Assembly: GCA_030068145.1 (NCBI GenBank)
Contig: JAPJBO010000205.1
Coordinates: 124,001 to 188,000 of the forward strand
Origin: Diplonema papillatum
Lineage: Eukaryota > Euglenozoa > Diplonemea > Diplonemida > Diplonemidae
Reading direction: 5' to 3'
Length of the DNA stretch: 64,000 nt
The translations under genes were made by a program, and so were the position numbers. Below are positions 41,201 through 53,540 of this stretch, piece after piece. The notes under the pieces are model-generated. The model was given only the letters and a program-made list of their open reading frames with translations. It made no database searches and was not told the origin of the DNA. The first letter of the stretch is position 1; the number at the start of each line of letters is the position of its first letter.

Positions 41201-42905
41201 ATGAAAGCGAGAATGTGGGTAAGCCCTGATTATTCGATTCACGGTTAAACGAAGCTAGCGCACAAGGGTTGCCTGATCTCGCACCTACTTTCCGATACCG
41301 TATAGATGCTCTATTCAAACTCTTCCTCTGCTCGTTGTTGTTGAACGTGTTTATCCTCGAAAACAGAATGCTTCCCCCGAAGAACTGACACCTGTACGTA
41401 GGTTCGTCAAGCCAAGCAGATTCCCCTCGGAAATCCGCGAGACTCTATTAATCCCGCTGGTCCTGCCGTGGAGTATATATGGGGGATATTGAGACGGAAT
41501 TTGGAAAACTGAGGCAAAATGAAGCTAATAGCCTGTCCGGGCGGCTCAAAAATAAAAGAAAAGTGCAAAAAACGACCTTTGATGAAAAAGGTCGTGGGGG
41601 CACGGTGGAGGCGTGGGTTAGGCCAGCTGTGCCAGGAAGCTGGCTGGCGGTCCAGGGCTGCGCTGGCGGTCAGGGGCTGGGCAATGCTGGGCATGGTGGG
41701 CTGGCTGGCAGAAGTTTGGGCTGCCGCGGGTGCTGAGAGTCGAGGCTCAGAAGCAGCCCAGAATTCTTGACAGATTCTTTCCGAGTTGACACAAGTGCCT
41801 TGTTCGTGTGATCTCCGGTCTGCATCTACTCGTGCCAATGATTTACCAGTGCAGTATCTGAGTGGTGGATGAATTTGAAATGGGCTGTTGGCTTCAAGAG
41901 TGTGCACCAGATGGAGCGGGGCGAGGGTCACACAGATGGCAAACAGTGCCACCAGTACGTTGGTCGTATGTTTAACGGGGCAAACAGACTGAGAAGTGCA
42001 AAATCTTTCTCCACCTGAATGTACCGTACCGTTTGCCGGGGGGCGGTGCCCCCTTTTGGAAGGTTCGGGTGGCCCAAACACAGGCTTCTCGATTTTAGAG
42101 CGGGAAAAGCAAATTGGCTATTGAGACGGAATTTGGAAAACTGAGGCAAAATGAAGCTATTAGTCTGCTGCTTATACAAAAAAAAAAAAAAAAAAAAAAA
42201 AAACCGAAAGCGACATTCGTTTCGAAACTGAACGCTTTCACGTTCCCGCTAGACCTGTTTCAGACAGCCTTCGAAAATCTACTCGAAGCGTGCGCAGTCG
42301 AACGGGAAGGCAGGTTGGAGCAAGCCGCGCTACCCGCTTCAGCACATATCTATTCTTGCAACACCCCCTTCCCCGTGAAGGCTTGGGAATAGAATGCAGT
42401 TAGTGTGGCGAGGGTCTGCAGTAGTCACCGAGGTGACCACCTCGTACGTGCCGAACTGTGTTCCAGTTCGGGGACGGCAGCAGTAGGACAGCAGCGGCTG
42501 TGGAGGTGGCGAAACCCACGCTTATGGGGTGGGACCTTTTTCAGCACAAGAAACTTTCTCACGTATATGAGACGATGCCAAAAGGCGGGGAGGGGCTGTG
42601 GGCAGAAGGATTCCGGCAACGTACGATGCCCTGGCGGCCTCGGGGGCCCAGGACCACCCAGAAAACGACCAGTCCTGTGTCCCAGCTATTCTTCACCCTC
42701 AATCAAGGAATAAACACGCCCGCAGCTTTTGAATCCCTCCACTTCGGGTTGTTCGCCTGTGGAAAGCACCAAAAAGAAAACACACAAAAGAGGGGAAAAA
42801 GAAAAGAAAGCAACTTCCGCCGGTGGAGTAAACCTGCTTAAAGAAATCAACTGCCTTCGGGTAGGCTTGTCTGACACTGTCTGACACTAGCGTCGTCGGG
42901 GAAAC
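41201..42905. other. Intergenic with repeat M, A-run and repeat D
   Basis: Repeat M (TTGAGACGGAATTTGGAAAA and CTGAGGCAAAATGAAGCTA) is at 41488-41530 and 42120-42165. The second copy ends GCTGCTTATAC plus 26 A (42178-42203), the same tail type as repeat A. Repeat D is at 42808-42900 (AACTTCCGCCGGTGGAG, AAATCAACTGCCTTCGGGTA). A short frame at 42204-42392 reads FVSKLNAFTFPLDLF without a recognisable family. Confidence 0.5.
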
Positions 42906-43132
42906 AAAATACTCGAGGGACTGCCTTGTGCTCATTTCGAAGGAGGCTAGAGGGGGAGAAAACAATACAACTACAAAGTGGGTCTTTTTTGTTGAACGCT
43001 TACGCCCGCCACTGAACCCAGATTCACCTGTGTTTCGTGTGGGCTACAGCACATTTACCTCCTTTGATCTATCGCAACTGGCAGTCTCCCCAAGCATTTC
43101 CTACAAAGCAGGTGCTTATACAAAAAGAAAAA
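42906..43132 (+). repeat. SINE-like repeat A, sense copy just upstream of the CAP/EGF gene
   Basis: AAAATACTCGAGGGACTGCC to GGTGCTTATACAAAAAGAAAAA. Its A-tail ends 18 bases before the ATG at 43150; the TTTGCGCAG between them resembles a splice acceptor. Confidence 0.85.
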
Positions 43133-43149
43133 GTCAGGGATTTGCGCAG

Positions 43150-43686
43150 ATGCGTGCTTCTTGCATCGGCTCTCGAGCATGGGTGTTTGTTTTGCTGCTG
43201 TGGGTGCGACCCGGCGACGCGCAACCATGCCCTACAGGGGATTCCACGGAATCCGTTTGCGCCACGAAGGTTATCAACCACCAGTCGGGAAACTCGCACT
43301 CGTGTAAAGATAGCTCAGGAGCGTGTTTCAGTGATCTAGCGCAGTGGCAGGAAGACAACATTGTCAGCGTGTTCAATGTGTTGCGTGCACACCACGGGGT
43401 GTGCAACCTCACCTACAGTGGCACCATCGCGCAATGGACCAAAGCGAGCGCCGGCTTCCAGAATTCGTGCAAGAAGTTCTCCCCGCAGCACAACTCGAAT
43501 CGGAGGAACCCCAACGACGGCAACCGCAAGTACGGCGAGACCCTCTACGTCACCTTCGGCCAAAAGCAGCTGCAGGACTGGGACACCGCGCACGCTGCGT
43601 ACACCTGGTACTGCAGAGAGGAAAACTGCTACGACTACAAAACCGGCAAATCTGATGGCAACTCGGTCACCGGACATTTTACGCAG
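43150..43686 (+). CDS. CAP/SCP-domain protein with EGF-like modules, exon 1
   Basis: ATG at 43150 directly after GCGCAG, which could be a spliced-leader or intron acceptor. Residues 1-25 form a signal peptide (WVFVLLLWVRPGDA, cleavage before QP). The CAP (SCP/TAPS) domain follows with the His of LRAHHG, YGETLY and the start of the GHFTQ motif. The exon ends in phase 0 exactly after GHFTQ; exon 2 resumes VVW. The whole protein is 1911 residues: signal peptide, CAP, about 33 EGF-like modules, one TM and a short tail. A role as a large surface adhesin or receptor is inferred. Confidence 0.85.
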
Positions 43687-43803
43687 GTCGTGTCTTTTTT
43701 TTTTTTTGTCGTCCATATTTACGATCGCAGATCTGTAGAAGTACCGCCAGCATCAAAGACACTACCAGTAGTTGATCCCTACTGTTCGGCTACCCGGAGC
43801 CTT

Positions 43804-44085
43804 CTTTTTTTACATAAGCGCCAGCTTGAAAGGAAATGCTCGACGATGCTGCCCGACAAAGAACAGAAGGGATCCCAAGTGCTGTGTACCGACCCACGTG
43901 TTGAACGGACATGCGTCTACCCCTACACGACAAATCACACAAACACAACAGGCCAAAAGTCCTGAGTGAGAAAACAACACACGGTGGTGTAAGCGAAGAA
44001 CAAATCAGATTGTGTTTGTATTGTATTTGCCCCTTGCCTCTATATTTCCCCCCTTCCATTCGGAGTCGAAGCAGTCGAGTATTTT
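43804..44085 (-). repeat. SINE-like repeat B, full-length copy
   Basis: TTTTTTTACATAAGCGCCAG through GTGTAAGCGAAGAACAAATC, TATATTTCCCCCCTTCC and GTCGAGTATTTTTTT. It shows the complete 5' head of family B, which resembles that of family A (AATACTCGA, then TTCGA, then a G-run and CAATACAA when reversed). Confidence 0.85.
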
Positions 44086-44810
44086 TTTAGACAAATCAAA
44101 TCAGGGGTCTTTAAAAGGTTGGGGGTTGGAGCGGAAACCCCGGTGTCAGCCAAAAACCCGGTGTGGGGTCACTTTTTTTTTTTTTGAAAGTATGCCAATA
44201 CTGCAGGGAATAGTTGGCTAGACCTCTTGAGTTTGTGCTGACCACGAATAGGGGAGTCGGGAGAAACCTACAAAGCCAAAAGCAGGACCGACCCCCCCGT
44301 TCGTGAGAAAAAGCGAAGAATAAAACTTGGGCAGCAGGGATGCATTGGGACGAAAATCTACGCTCTTAACCGGGGTTTTGGGGAATCACACGGCATTCAG
44401 CGGTGAGTCACCGCCACCCCTACTGTAGCCCCGACCCGACAGTCGGCTGTGTTGACGCTTCGGGTGGGGAGAGACCTGCCCGCGCAGCGATATATTTTGT
44501 GGTGGTGTGCCACCTTTTGGCTACTGCGTGCGTGTGCCGCCTCTGGTGCACGATTGAACCAGCGTTAAACTCCGGAACACCTACCCAGCAACTCTTCTTG
44601 TGGCGGTTTTGTGTTTCTTAAAGGAGCCCTGCGCCGCAGGCGCGGAAACTTTTAAACGGTCGCACTTACGGATGATTTGCCACTTTTGTGACCCTCGAAT
44701 CGCCGGGGTGCTGTCAGCACTTGTTCCGCGTCGCAAGTACATAGACAACCAGACGCGTGTCGAATAACTGTTATTATCCGGCCCCTTGAAGACTTTCTCC
44801 CCCCTTTGTT

Positions 44811-44952
44811 TGTTGAACGCTTACGCCCGCCACTAAACCCAGATTCACCTGTGTTTCGTGTGGGCTACAGCACATTTACCTCCTTTGATCTTTGCAACTG
44901 GCAGCCTCCTCAAGTATTTTCTACAAAGCAGGTGCTTATACAAAAAAAAAAC
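44811..44952 (+). repeat. SINE-like repeat A, 5'-shortened copy near an acceptor
   Basis: TTTGTTGAACGCTTACGCCC to GGTGCTTATACAAAAAAAAA. Loss of the 5' end with an intact A-tail is typical of incomplete reverse transcription. Confidence 0.85.
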
Positions 44953-44969
44953 AAAACTTTCACGCACAG

Positions 44970-47900
44970 GTTGTGTGGAAGACGAGTGTAGAGGTCGGCT
45001 GCGCGCTGTGCCACCAAAAAGATACCACAGGCAAATGGAACGTGTTCTTGATGTGCAACTACTACATGGAAGGGAACACAGGCGCGTACACCTCGAACGT
45101 TCTTGACCCCGGTACGAAGCCTACTGGATGCACGGCGTCGACCGCTGAAGACGAGTGCAAAGCAAGTCCCTGCGGCACCGGCCAGAAGTGCGCAGATCCC
45201 GATCAGTCGAAGCTGGACGACTACAAATGCACCTGCGACAACGATGCGAGCGCCACCGCAGTCGGCAAACCCGCCACGTGCACAACCGACGAGTGCGACG
45301 CGGATCCATGCGGTGGGAACGATCAAACGTGCACCGACCCCGACACCTCGGCCACGTCGCTCGACGACTACAAGTGCAAGTGCAAAGCAGACACGTCCAT
45401 CACATCCACCGGCAAGCCGGCCACATGCGAGAAAGACGAATGTGCAGCCACCGCGAACCTTTGCGGAAGCGACCAAACCTGCAAGGATCCGGACACCTCC
45501 CTGTCCAAAACGGGCGACTACAAGTGCACGTGTAAGGCCGACACTTCGATCACGGCGACCGGCACGCCGGCCACATGCGAGAAAGACGAATGCGCAGCCA
45601 CCGCGAACCTTTGCGGAAGCGACCAAACCTGCAACGACCCGGACACTTCCAAAACGGGCGACTACACGTGCAAGTGCAAAGACGACGCGTCCATCACATC
45701 CACCGGCAAGCCGGCCACATGCGAGAAAGACGAATGTGCAGCCACCGCGAACCTTTGCGGAAGCGACCAAACCTGCAAGGATCCGGACACTTCCCTGTCC
45801 AAAACGGGCGACTACAAGTGCACGTGCAAGGCCGACACTTCGATCACGGCGACCGGAGGCCCCGCGACGTGCACGCAGGACGAGTGCGCCAAGAAGCCGT
45901 GCGGGGACGGGCAAACGTGCAAGGACGACAAACCGACAAGCACCGGCGACTACGTCTGCAAGTGCACCAACGGCATCGAGGCCACCGGCGCCGCCGCGGT
46001 TTGCGAGGTCAACGAGTGCGACGCCACGCCTTGCGGCTCCGGGCAGACGTGCGACGACCCGAACAAGTCGGCAGCTGTTCAGCATGACTTCAAGTGCAAG
46101 TGCACGTCGGACCCGTCGATCGTTGCCACCGACGGGCCGGCGACGTGCGACAAGGACGAATGCACGGCGACGCCTTGCGGCGCAGGGCAAACGTGCAATG
46201 ACCCGAAGCCGTCACCGAAATCGACGGGCGACTTCGTCTGCAAGTGTGGCAACGGTGTCACGGCCACCGGCGCTCCCGCCACGTGTGAGCTCGACGAGTG
46301 CGCAACCACACCGTGCGGCTCGGGCCAGACTTGCGCTGACGATAACAAGGCGAGCAACTCTCTTCACGACTTCAAATGCACCTGCTCGGGAAACACGGCG
46401 ATTTCCGCTGTTGACGGTCCTGCGACCTGTGAAAAGAACGAGTGCGACAGCAAGCCGTGCGGAGCCCAGACATGTCAGGACCCCGACAACTCGCCTACGT
46501 CGACGGGAGACTACACGTGCACGTGCGCGAACGGAGTCTCCGCGACAGGTGGGCCGGCGGCGTGTGACAATGACGAGTGCACTGCCACCCCGGCGCCGTG
46601 CGGTGCGGGGCAAACGTGTGCTGACGCGAACAAAGCGGCCAACGCATTGAGCGACTTCACGTGCACGTGCAGCAGCGACGCTTCGATCAAGAACACCGGT
46701 GCCCCGGCTACTTGCACCAAGAACGAGTGCGACTCGTCGCCGTGCGGCACCGGGCAGACGTGCAACGACCCGAACCCATCGCCGAACAACCTCAACGACT
46801 TCACTTGCACCTGCAGCAACGGAGTCGTCGCCACCGGAGCGGGTGCAGCCTGCGACGACAACGAGTGCACGACGAACCCGTGCGGCGCCGGGCAATCCTG
46901 CAACGACCCGAAGCCGGCGGCCAACTCCCTGCACGACTTCGTCTGCACGTGCAGCGCGGACGCGAGCATCACGTCCACCGACGGCCCCGCCACGTGCGCC
47001 AAAGACGAGTGCGATCCGAGCCCTTGCGGCGCCGGGCAGACCTGCAACGACCCGGACAAGTCGCCGAAGAAAACCTCCGACTACGTGTGCAGCTGCTCCA
47101 ACGGGGTCACCGCCACGGGAGCCGCGGCCGTGTGCGACACGGACGAGTGCACGACGACCCCGAGCCCGTGCGGCGCTGGCCAGACGTGCAGCGACCCCAA
47201 CAAGGCCGCCAGCTCATTGCATGACTTCGTCTGCACTTGCGCGGGCGACGCCACGCTTAAAAAGGTCAACGGCCCGGCAACGTGCTCGAAGAATGAATGC
47301 GAGCCGAATCCGTGCCCAGCAGGCCAGACTTGCGAAGACACGAACCAATCACCGCAGAGCACAGCTGATTTCGTCTGCTCGTGCCCAAACGGCGTGAAGG
47401 CAACAGGTGGCGGCGCCACATGCGAAGCCAACGAATGCGATGCAACACCGTGTGGCACAGAGGCATCGTGTGCTGACCCAAACCCAGCTGCCGACAGCCA
47501 ACACGACTTCGTATGCACCTGCAACAACGACAACACCATTACGCGGACCGATGGACAGCCTGTGTGTGTAACCAACGAGTGCGACTCGAAGCCTTGCGGC
47601 TCACAGACCTGCGATGACCCCAACACTTCCGCCACGTCGTTGAATGATTTCACGTGCACATGTGCAGGTGGCACGCCGTCAGCCACTGGCAAGGCTGCCG
47701 TGTGTACCGCAGGAACAACCGATGAATGCGCAGCTACTCCGTGCGGGGCTGGTCAGGATTGCGTTGACACGAACCAAGGAGCAACCGCTCTGAATGACTT
47801 CGTGTGCTCGTGCAAGGTTGGTGCAGGATCCGAAACCGGTAAGGCGGCGACGTGCACCCTCGACGAATGCGACGTGCACCCTTGCGGCACCGGACAGGAC

Positions 47901-49904
47901 TGCGAAGACAGCAACACTGCGGCTACGGCACTTGGGGGCTTCACGTGCACGTGCAGACTTCCGAAGGTCGGGTCCAACGTAGGGCAGGAGGCGCAGTGCA
48001 GGCTGAACGAGTGCGACGCAAAGCCCTGCGGCACTCAAACTTGTTTGGACCCGTCTACAGCAGTCGGCAGCTTGCATGACTTTACGTGCACGTGTCCGAA
48101 CGGTGTTTCTGCCACCAACACGATGGCCGTCTGCGAATTGAACGAGTGCGACACAAACCCTTGTGGCAACGGTCAAACGTGCAATGACCCCAACCTTTCG
48201 GCGGCCAGGCAGCACGACTTTGAGTGCAAATGCACATCCGACCCAACGATTGTCCAAGTTGACGGTCCTGCCACATGCACAAAGGACGAGTGCTTGACGA
48301 CTCCGTGTGCTGCAGGACAGACGTGCAACGATGCGAACAAAGCGGCAGGCAGCCTCAACGACTACGTGTGCAAATGTACAAATGGTGTCGAGGCTGTTGG
48401 TGCCTCCGCGGTTTGTGAAATGGACGAATGCACCGCAACACCGTGTGGGAACGGCCAGTCGTGCGCTGATCCTAACAAAGCTGCCACCAGTCAGCATGAC
48501 TTCGTGTGCAAGTGCAACAACGACGCAACCTTGACCCGTATCAACGGACCCGCAACATGCGAGAGGAACGAGTGTGGCACAGATCCCTGCAAGAAGGCGA
48601 CGACAGGTCAAACATGCCAGGATCCCAACGTGAAGGTGTCGTCACTCACGGACTTCACGTGTACGTGCGCCAACGGTGCGAAGGCGACTGGGGCAGTTGC
48701 AACATGCGAAACGGACGAGTGCGCAAACAGCCCTTGCGGAACAGGGCAGACATGTACCGACCCAGACAAGGCTAGCAACAAACTGCACAACTTCAAGTGT
48801 GCATGCAACAGCGACAACACGATCACGTTAGTCGACGGTCCTGCGACTTGTGAGCGGGACGAGTGCGCGAGTCAACCGTGTGCTGCTGGGCAGACTTGCC
48901 AAGACTCCGACAAGAGCATCACGGCGCTTCACGACTTCACGTGCACTTGCGACAACGGGGTTGTCGCCACGGGTACAGCGGCGACTTGCGTGATTGACGA
49001 GTGCGCCGCCACACCATGCGGGATTGATCAAACGTGCACCGACCCGAACAAGGCCAAGAACAGCCAGCACGATTATGAATGTGTGTGCAACAAGGACAGC
49101 AGCCTCCGACGTGTAGACGGGCCGGCGGCTTGCCAAAAGGACGAGTGCGCATCGGTTCCGTGTGGCGACAAGCAGACTTGCGTTGACCCTGTGCAGGAGT
49201 TCTCGTCGCTGCTGGACTACACGTGCACGTGCGATAACGGTGTCGTTGCGACGGCGGCAGTCGCCATGTGCGAGGTCGACGAGTGTGAAGCCAACCCGTG
49301 TGGCACCAGCGGGGCGCAAACATGCGAGGACCCAAACAAGTCGCAAGCCAGCCACCACGACTTCGTCTGCACGTGTGTTACCGACAGCTCCATCTCAATT
49401 GTTGATGGTCCGGCCACCTGTGAGAAAAATGAGTGCGACGCGAATCCACCACCATGCGGCGACGACCAGATGTGCGAGGATCCTGACTGGTCGATGGCCA
49501 GCCTGCGCGACTTCGTGTGCTCGTGCGAAAAGGGAACCCGCATCGCCACGGGTGGGCGAGTCGGGGACTGTGGTCTCGACGAGTGCCTGGCGTCACCGTG
49601 CTCGGAGGGCCAAGTTTGCGACGACTCGGAACGGTTCTCGCGCGGCGATTACACGTGCTCCTGCCCCCGCGGAACGCGGCGCGTGGTCAACGCGTCCGTT
49701 GCGACCTGCGACGAGTGTGACGGGGCGGCCGCCCAGTCGGGCAAGAACCCTTGCGGCGAGCACGTTAACGCGACGTGCCGCGACCCGAACCCCTCCGCCA
49801 CGTCCGTGGACGATTTCATTTGCTCTTGCCCCGACGGGACGATCAAAGTCGGAGAACCTGCCGACTGCGGCGGCGTCACTGGCCAAGACTCGTCAGACGG
49901 CCTT
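44970..49904 (+). CDS. CAP/EGF protein, giant exon 2 (33 EGF-like modules)
   Basis: It resumes the CAP domain with VVWKTSVEVGCA and LMCNYYMEGNTG (the second CAP signature). Some 33 tandem modules of about 45-50 residues follow, each (D/N)EC..xPCGxGQTCxDP......DF.C.C plus a Gly/Thr-rich link. Six Cys per module and D/N-E-C at the start fit calcium-binding-type EGF repeats. Modules 3, 4 and 5 (about 45.43-45.87 kb) are near-identical at DNA level, so the array has expanded recently. The last module (CDECDGAAAQSG) is atypical. The exon is 4935 bases, phase 0 on both sides, and ends SSDGL before GTATGC. Confidence 0.9.
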
Positions 49905-50902
49905 GTATGCCTTTTCTTCTTCTCCTTTTTTACGTGCACGAGACTCTTGGGTGATAGCTATCCGCTATGCGCGAGGACGTCAGTGGAAATATGTAGCGCG
50001 AGAAACGGAGATGAAAAATACTCGAGGGGCTGCCTTGTGCTTACTTCGAAGGAGGCTAGAGGGGGAGAAACAATACAACTACAAAATGGGTCTTTTTTGT
50101 TGAACGCTTACGCCCGCCACTAAACCCAGATTTACCTGTGTTTCGTGTGGGCTACAGCACATTTGCCTCCTTTGATCTTTTGCAACTGGCAGCCTCCTCA
50201 AGTATTTCCTACAAAGCAGGTGCTTATACAAAAAAAAAAAAAAAATGAACAAACGAAACTGGGCATACCGGGTATTTTGATTGGGAACGTCGAAACTGAG
50301 AACTGCCGGGGGCAGACCCCCGCTCGAGCTGGAAGAGGGGATCCCCGAAGGGCCCTTTAAAGAGATGGCGGATTTCATTCGAGACCGCCTGGGCTGGGAA
50401 CCGGACCCGTTGCTGGCCAACTGGTACGGGAAGGGGATGGGAGTCGCCCCCCACGGACCAGCGGGGTCCGAGGGTCGCAACCCCGGAAGGGGTTGAAAGC
50501 AGTCCGGGATCAAAAAGATTAAATTACGAACAAACTCCGACACCAGCACTCCGGTTCAAACAGCTTCGCGGCATGCGGACCTCTTGTACAAGAAAATGAG
50601 AAACATATGCAAAATACGATGGGGCGGCAGTTCGGGCCGCAGAATCCAAGAATACAGTCCGAACTACCTGGTGAGATCTCACGTGTCGGTCATAAATTGT
50701 TGCGAACCTGGCTTGCGAAAACAAGCAAGTATACACGAAAGAAGCCATGCTTGCCGCCCTATAAATACGTATTTTTGAGTTAAAAGAACCCATTTGACGA
50801 AGGTCACCCGGAGACTCAAAAGTCCCGGATTCTCAAGCGAACGTTGGCTCTTCGAAAAACACTGTGTGGCGGAACCTGAACCCACCATGAACAACATGAC
50901 AG
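49905..50902. other. Intron 2 of the CAP/EGF gene
   Basis: GTATGC to CATGACAG. It contains a full sense repeat A (50014-50245), a GC-rich frame at 50281-50496 of unknown nature, and repeat F (50796-50850). Confidence 0.8.
50014..50245 (+). repeat. SINE-like repeat A, full-length sense copy
   Basis: AAAATACTCGAGGGGCTGCC to GTGCTTATACA plus about 15 A. Confidence 0.85.
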
Positions 50903-51166
50903 AGAGGCGCGGACGAAGAGGAGGAGGAGGCCGGCGACTCGACGCAGTGGCTGCTGCTGGCGGGGCTCGGAATCGTGCTCGCGGCGAGCGCCGGCTACGC
51001 CGCGCGGAAAGCCAAGGCCGGCGCCAACGTGACGCTGCAAGAGTTCGTCGAGTCCGTCACCCAGAACTCTCCGCCCCCGTCGCCCATGTCGCCGTACTCC
51101 AACCAGTCCTCGCACGCCTTCTCGCAGCTTTCCCCCGCGGCGGCAAGGAAAAACGTGGTCGTTTAA
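50903..51166 (+). CDS. CAP/EGF protein, exon 3 (TM and tail)
   Basis: It begins in phase 0 after ACAG with RGADEEEEEAGDST, then a TM helix WLLLAGLGIVLAASAGYAA, basic residues RKAK, and a tail LQEFVESVTQ and PPPSPMSPYSNQSS, ending NVVV and TAA. A paralogous exon of exactly the same length (264 bases) lies at 56884-57147. The Pro/Ser-rich tail could carry phosphorylation or endocytic signals; that is inference. Confidence 0.8.
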   Translation, partial: RGADEEEEEAGDSTQWLLLAGLGIVLAASAGYAARKAKAGANVTLQEFVESVTQNSPPPSPMSPYSNQSSHAFSQLSPAAARKNVVV

Positions 51167-53540
51167 AAAAGGAAACCCGCCACACAAAAAAAGGGTAATC
51201 GCCATATACGCGCACGAAGACGCACCCCATTGCATTGCATTCCGGCAGATTTCGTCGGACTCGAACAAAACAGCAATACACCCACACCGTGCGGGGGGGT
51301 CAGCCTAGGGTCTGCGTGGTTGTTTTCTACGGAAAAATACTCAGGATTGCTAGTTTGTATACGACTTTCCGCGGGGGTGGCGACTGTATCGGCGCTCAGC
51401 GTTTTTTTATGGTAACAAAGGCGTTTGTCATTATTAAAAAGAGACGATTGGCAGCGTATCGTGTTGAACCTATCAAATAGGAACTACACCCGTGCACACA
51501 AACAAACGTCTCTTTATAGTACTAACAATCTTGCGGGTTGCCCTTCAATGTATTGTGCAGGCTAAAAGACGCAGGCAGCGTGTTTTGGTGGTTGATCACA
51601 ATTCCTTACCTGAATATACACAGGTAAATACAAGCGGGAAAAACGATCAACCAGCACGCACAAACAAAACGAAGCGCTTGTCTTTTTGTCAATATCCAAA
51701 AAGCGTCGGATGGCAGCGTGCTGTGCTAATTCACTTAAAACAGGGTTTTACACGTACAAGGAATGTGTCCCCGATCCCTATGCAGTGCTCCGACTGACCA
51801 CCTTCGTACAAGGCACTTCGTCTCGGGCAATCACCCCACTTTCCGACTGCACAGGTGACAAGGCTTTTGGGAAAGGCCTCACTAAATGAAGACGTCAAAC
51901 ATGACTACTGTGATGCAGGTTCAGGTATTATTGTGGCATAACCGTGATGAATATGCAGAAAGCAGTTCAAAGGCGGTCTGTGGACGAAGTGTTCATATCG
52001 GGCCTAATACCGGGCTTCGAAACGATAATAGGCGATACTGCATTATCGTTTCCGACAGTAGGCCGAAAATGTCCAATAAAACGGTACGAAATCTAGTAAT
52101 TTGGCTCAGGGGCAAAGTCCTATAATGCCATTACGGGCTCGATACTGTCGCCATCTCTAGTTTTTGCAGGAAAGTAAACGTACTAACCACGCGCCCAGGC
52201 GTCGGCCCATCCGCCGCCCCTGGAGTCCGAGGCCCGTGCGAGAGCTCGTCGGAGCAGAAATCTGCGCGGATTTCTTCGGAAATGCATTGTATGGCACTTC
52301 GTAAAAGACGCTGGTCTTCGGTAGCATACTGTTGGTGTGATCCGCCCCGAGTTTTCCGTAGTTCCCCCGTAGTCTTACCGTACGAAGGGGCGTCCAAAAT
52401 TCCTTTTTTACCCACCTCGCGCAGGGCTGTCCGTTTGGTCACCGCATGCCTGGAGTGGGGACTGCGGTCGAGACCTGGGACTGCGCACCACGATGTTGCC
52501 TTTCTGCAATCAAAAGAAAATAATGAGACGGACAACCGACTGCTGCCCATTTTTGAAATCAAGCCTATGTATGCTGCCAGTTAGACTGTAGTGGTTATGC
52601 CACAATATCTGCATCGCTGTCTCAAAGTGTCCATCTTTAATATCAGCCTCCGACAGAGACTCGTTACCATCATCGGCAGGTCAATATCAGCCTCCGACAG
52701 AGACTCGTTACCATCATCGGCAGGTCAATATCAGCCTCCGACAGAGACTCGTTACCATCATCGGCAGGTAACATGGTGCCTCTCACCGACGACGGCTGCA
52801 GCAAGTTGTCATCGTTCTCTTGCCGTATTTTAGCAGGGTGGGTGGGTGTTGTGCTCGAACGACTAACTCTACCGATGTCGCGCTTCTATGTCAAAGGAAG
52901 AAGCGCCGCGTTCGTACTTCCTGCATCCCCTCAGGCCCCGGATGATGCAGTCGTCTCTTTTTGAAGGAAGGGTTGACCCTTGAAACGCTTCACGCGAGGA
53001 CAGGGTTAACTATCCTGAAAGCTGCACTTTCTTCGTGTAGTAGGGTGCATGGAAAAAAACAGGGGAGATCTCATTCTCTTGCATTGATCCCGTTCTTGAG
53101 TGCGGCAGACCAAGTCTTTTTCGATCAATTTCTGTGATGTGGTGAGGCGGCGAGTATCATCTTGCTCGAGGAGGAGCTTCTCGGCCAGTTTGTCTCGTAA
53201 ACGAACTGCACTTCTACGTTCCGGCGGTGTTGCTTTCACCTGCGAGCTTTGCTGGCCATCTTTCTTGAGGTAGCCCAGTTTCCGCCCCCAGGCGTGCTTT
53301 TTTAAGTGACAGTTTACCGTGGGCGGAAAGGTGGCGCTCGGCTTCGCGCTACAGCAAATGCCCCGAATCCGCTGGTTTCCCTACACCCACCCGAAATACT
53401 TCCCCCTACGACGGGTTCCTGGAAGAAATCCCAGAGCGCCAGATTTTTTTTTTGGGGTACCCCCTTTGGAATTTCCGTAGTTCTTCGTTCTACCATGGTT
53501 CCACCCTGCTTAATGGATCACACCAAACTATATGCTACGG
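51167..53540. other. Intergenic: repeats N and G, 44-bp triplication
   Basis: Repeat N is at 51405-51500, repeat G at 51512-51665 and a TTATCG-type patch at 52020-52050. Three perfect copies of a 44-bp unit (AATATCAGCCTCCGACAGAG) lie at 52638-52768. No gene was recognised; CAP-like or further EGF-like exons that the next pseudogene would need are absent. Confidence 0.5.
52638..52768. repeat. 44-bp tandem repeat, 3 copies
   Basis: AATATCAGCCTCCGACAGAG to CATCGGCAGGT, three times without visible difference. Confidence 0.95.

Larger units (their letters stand above)
43687..44969. other. Intron 1 of the CAP/EGF gene
   Basis: GTCGTG to CACGCACAG. It holds a repeat K-like hairpin scrap (43725), a full antisense repeat B (43804-44085), repeat I (44170-44325), unassigned DNA and a sense repeat A (44811-44952) whose A-tail lies about 20 bases before the acceptor. 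Confidence 0.85.

Noticed and set aside
44910-49939. Long minus-strand and shifted-frame ORFs opposite the CAP/EGF exon
   Set aside because: Shadows of the GC-rich repetitive exon. Only the plus frame gives regular six-Cys modules and matching splice phases.
50281-50496. Extra exon of the CAP/EGF gene in intron 2
   Set aside because: The frame is open, but exons 2 and 3 already join in phase 0 and no matching acceptor/donor pair was evident.
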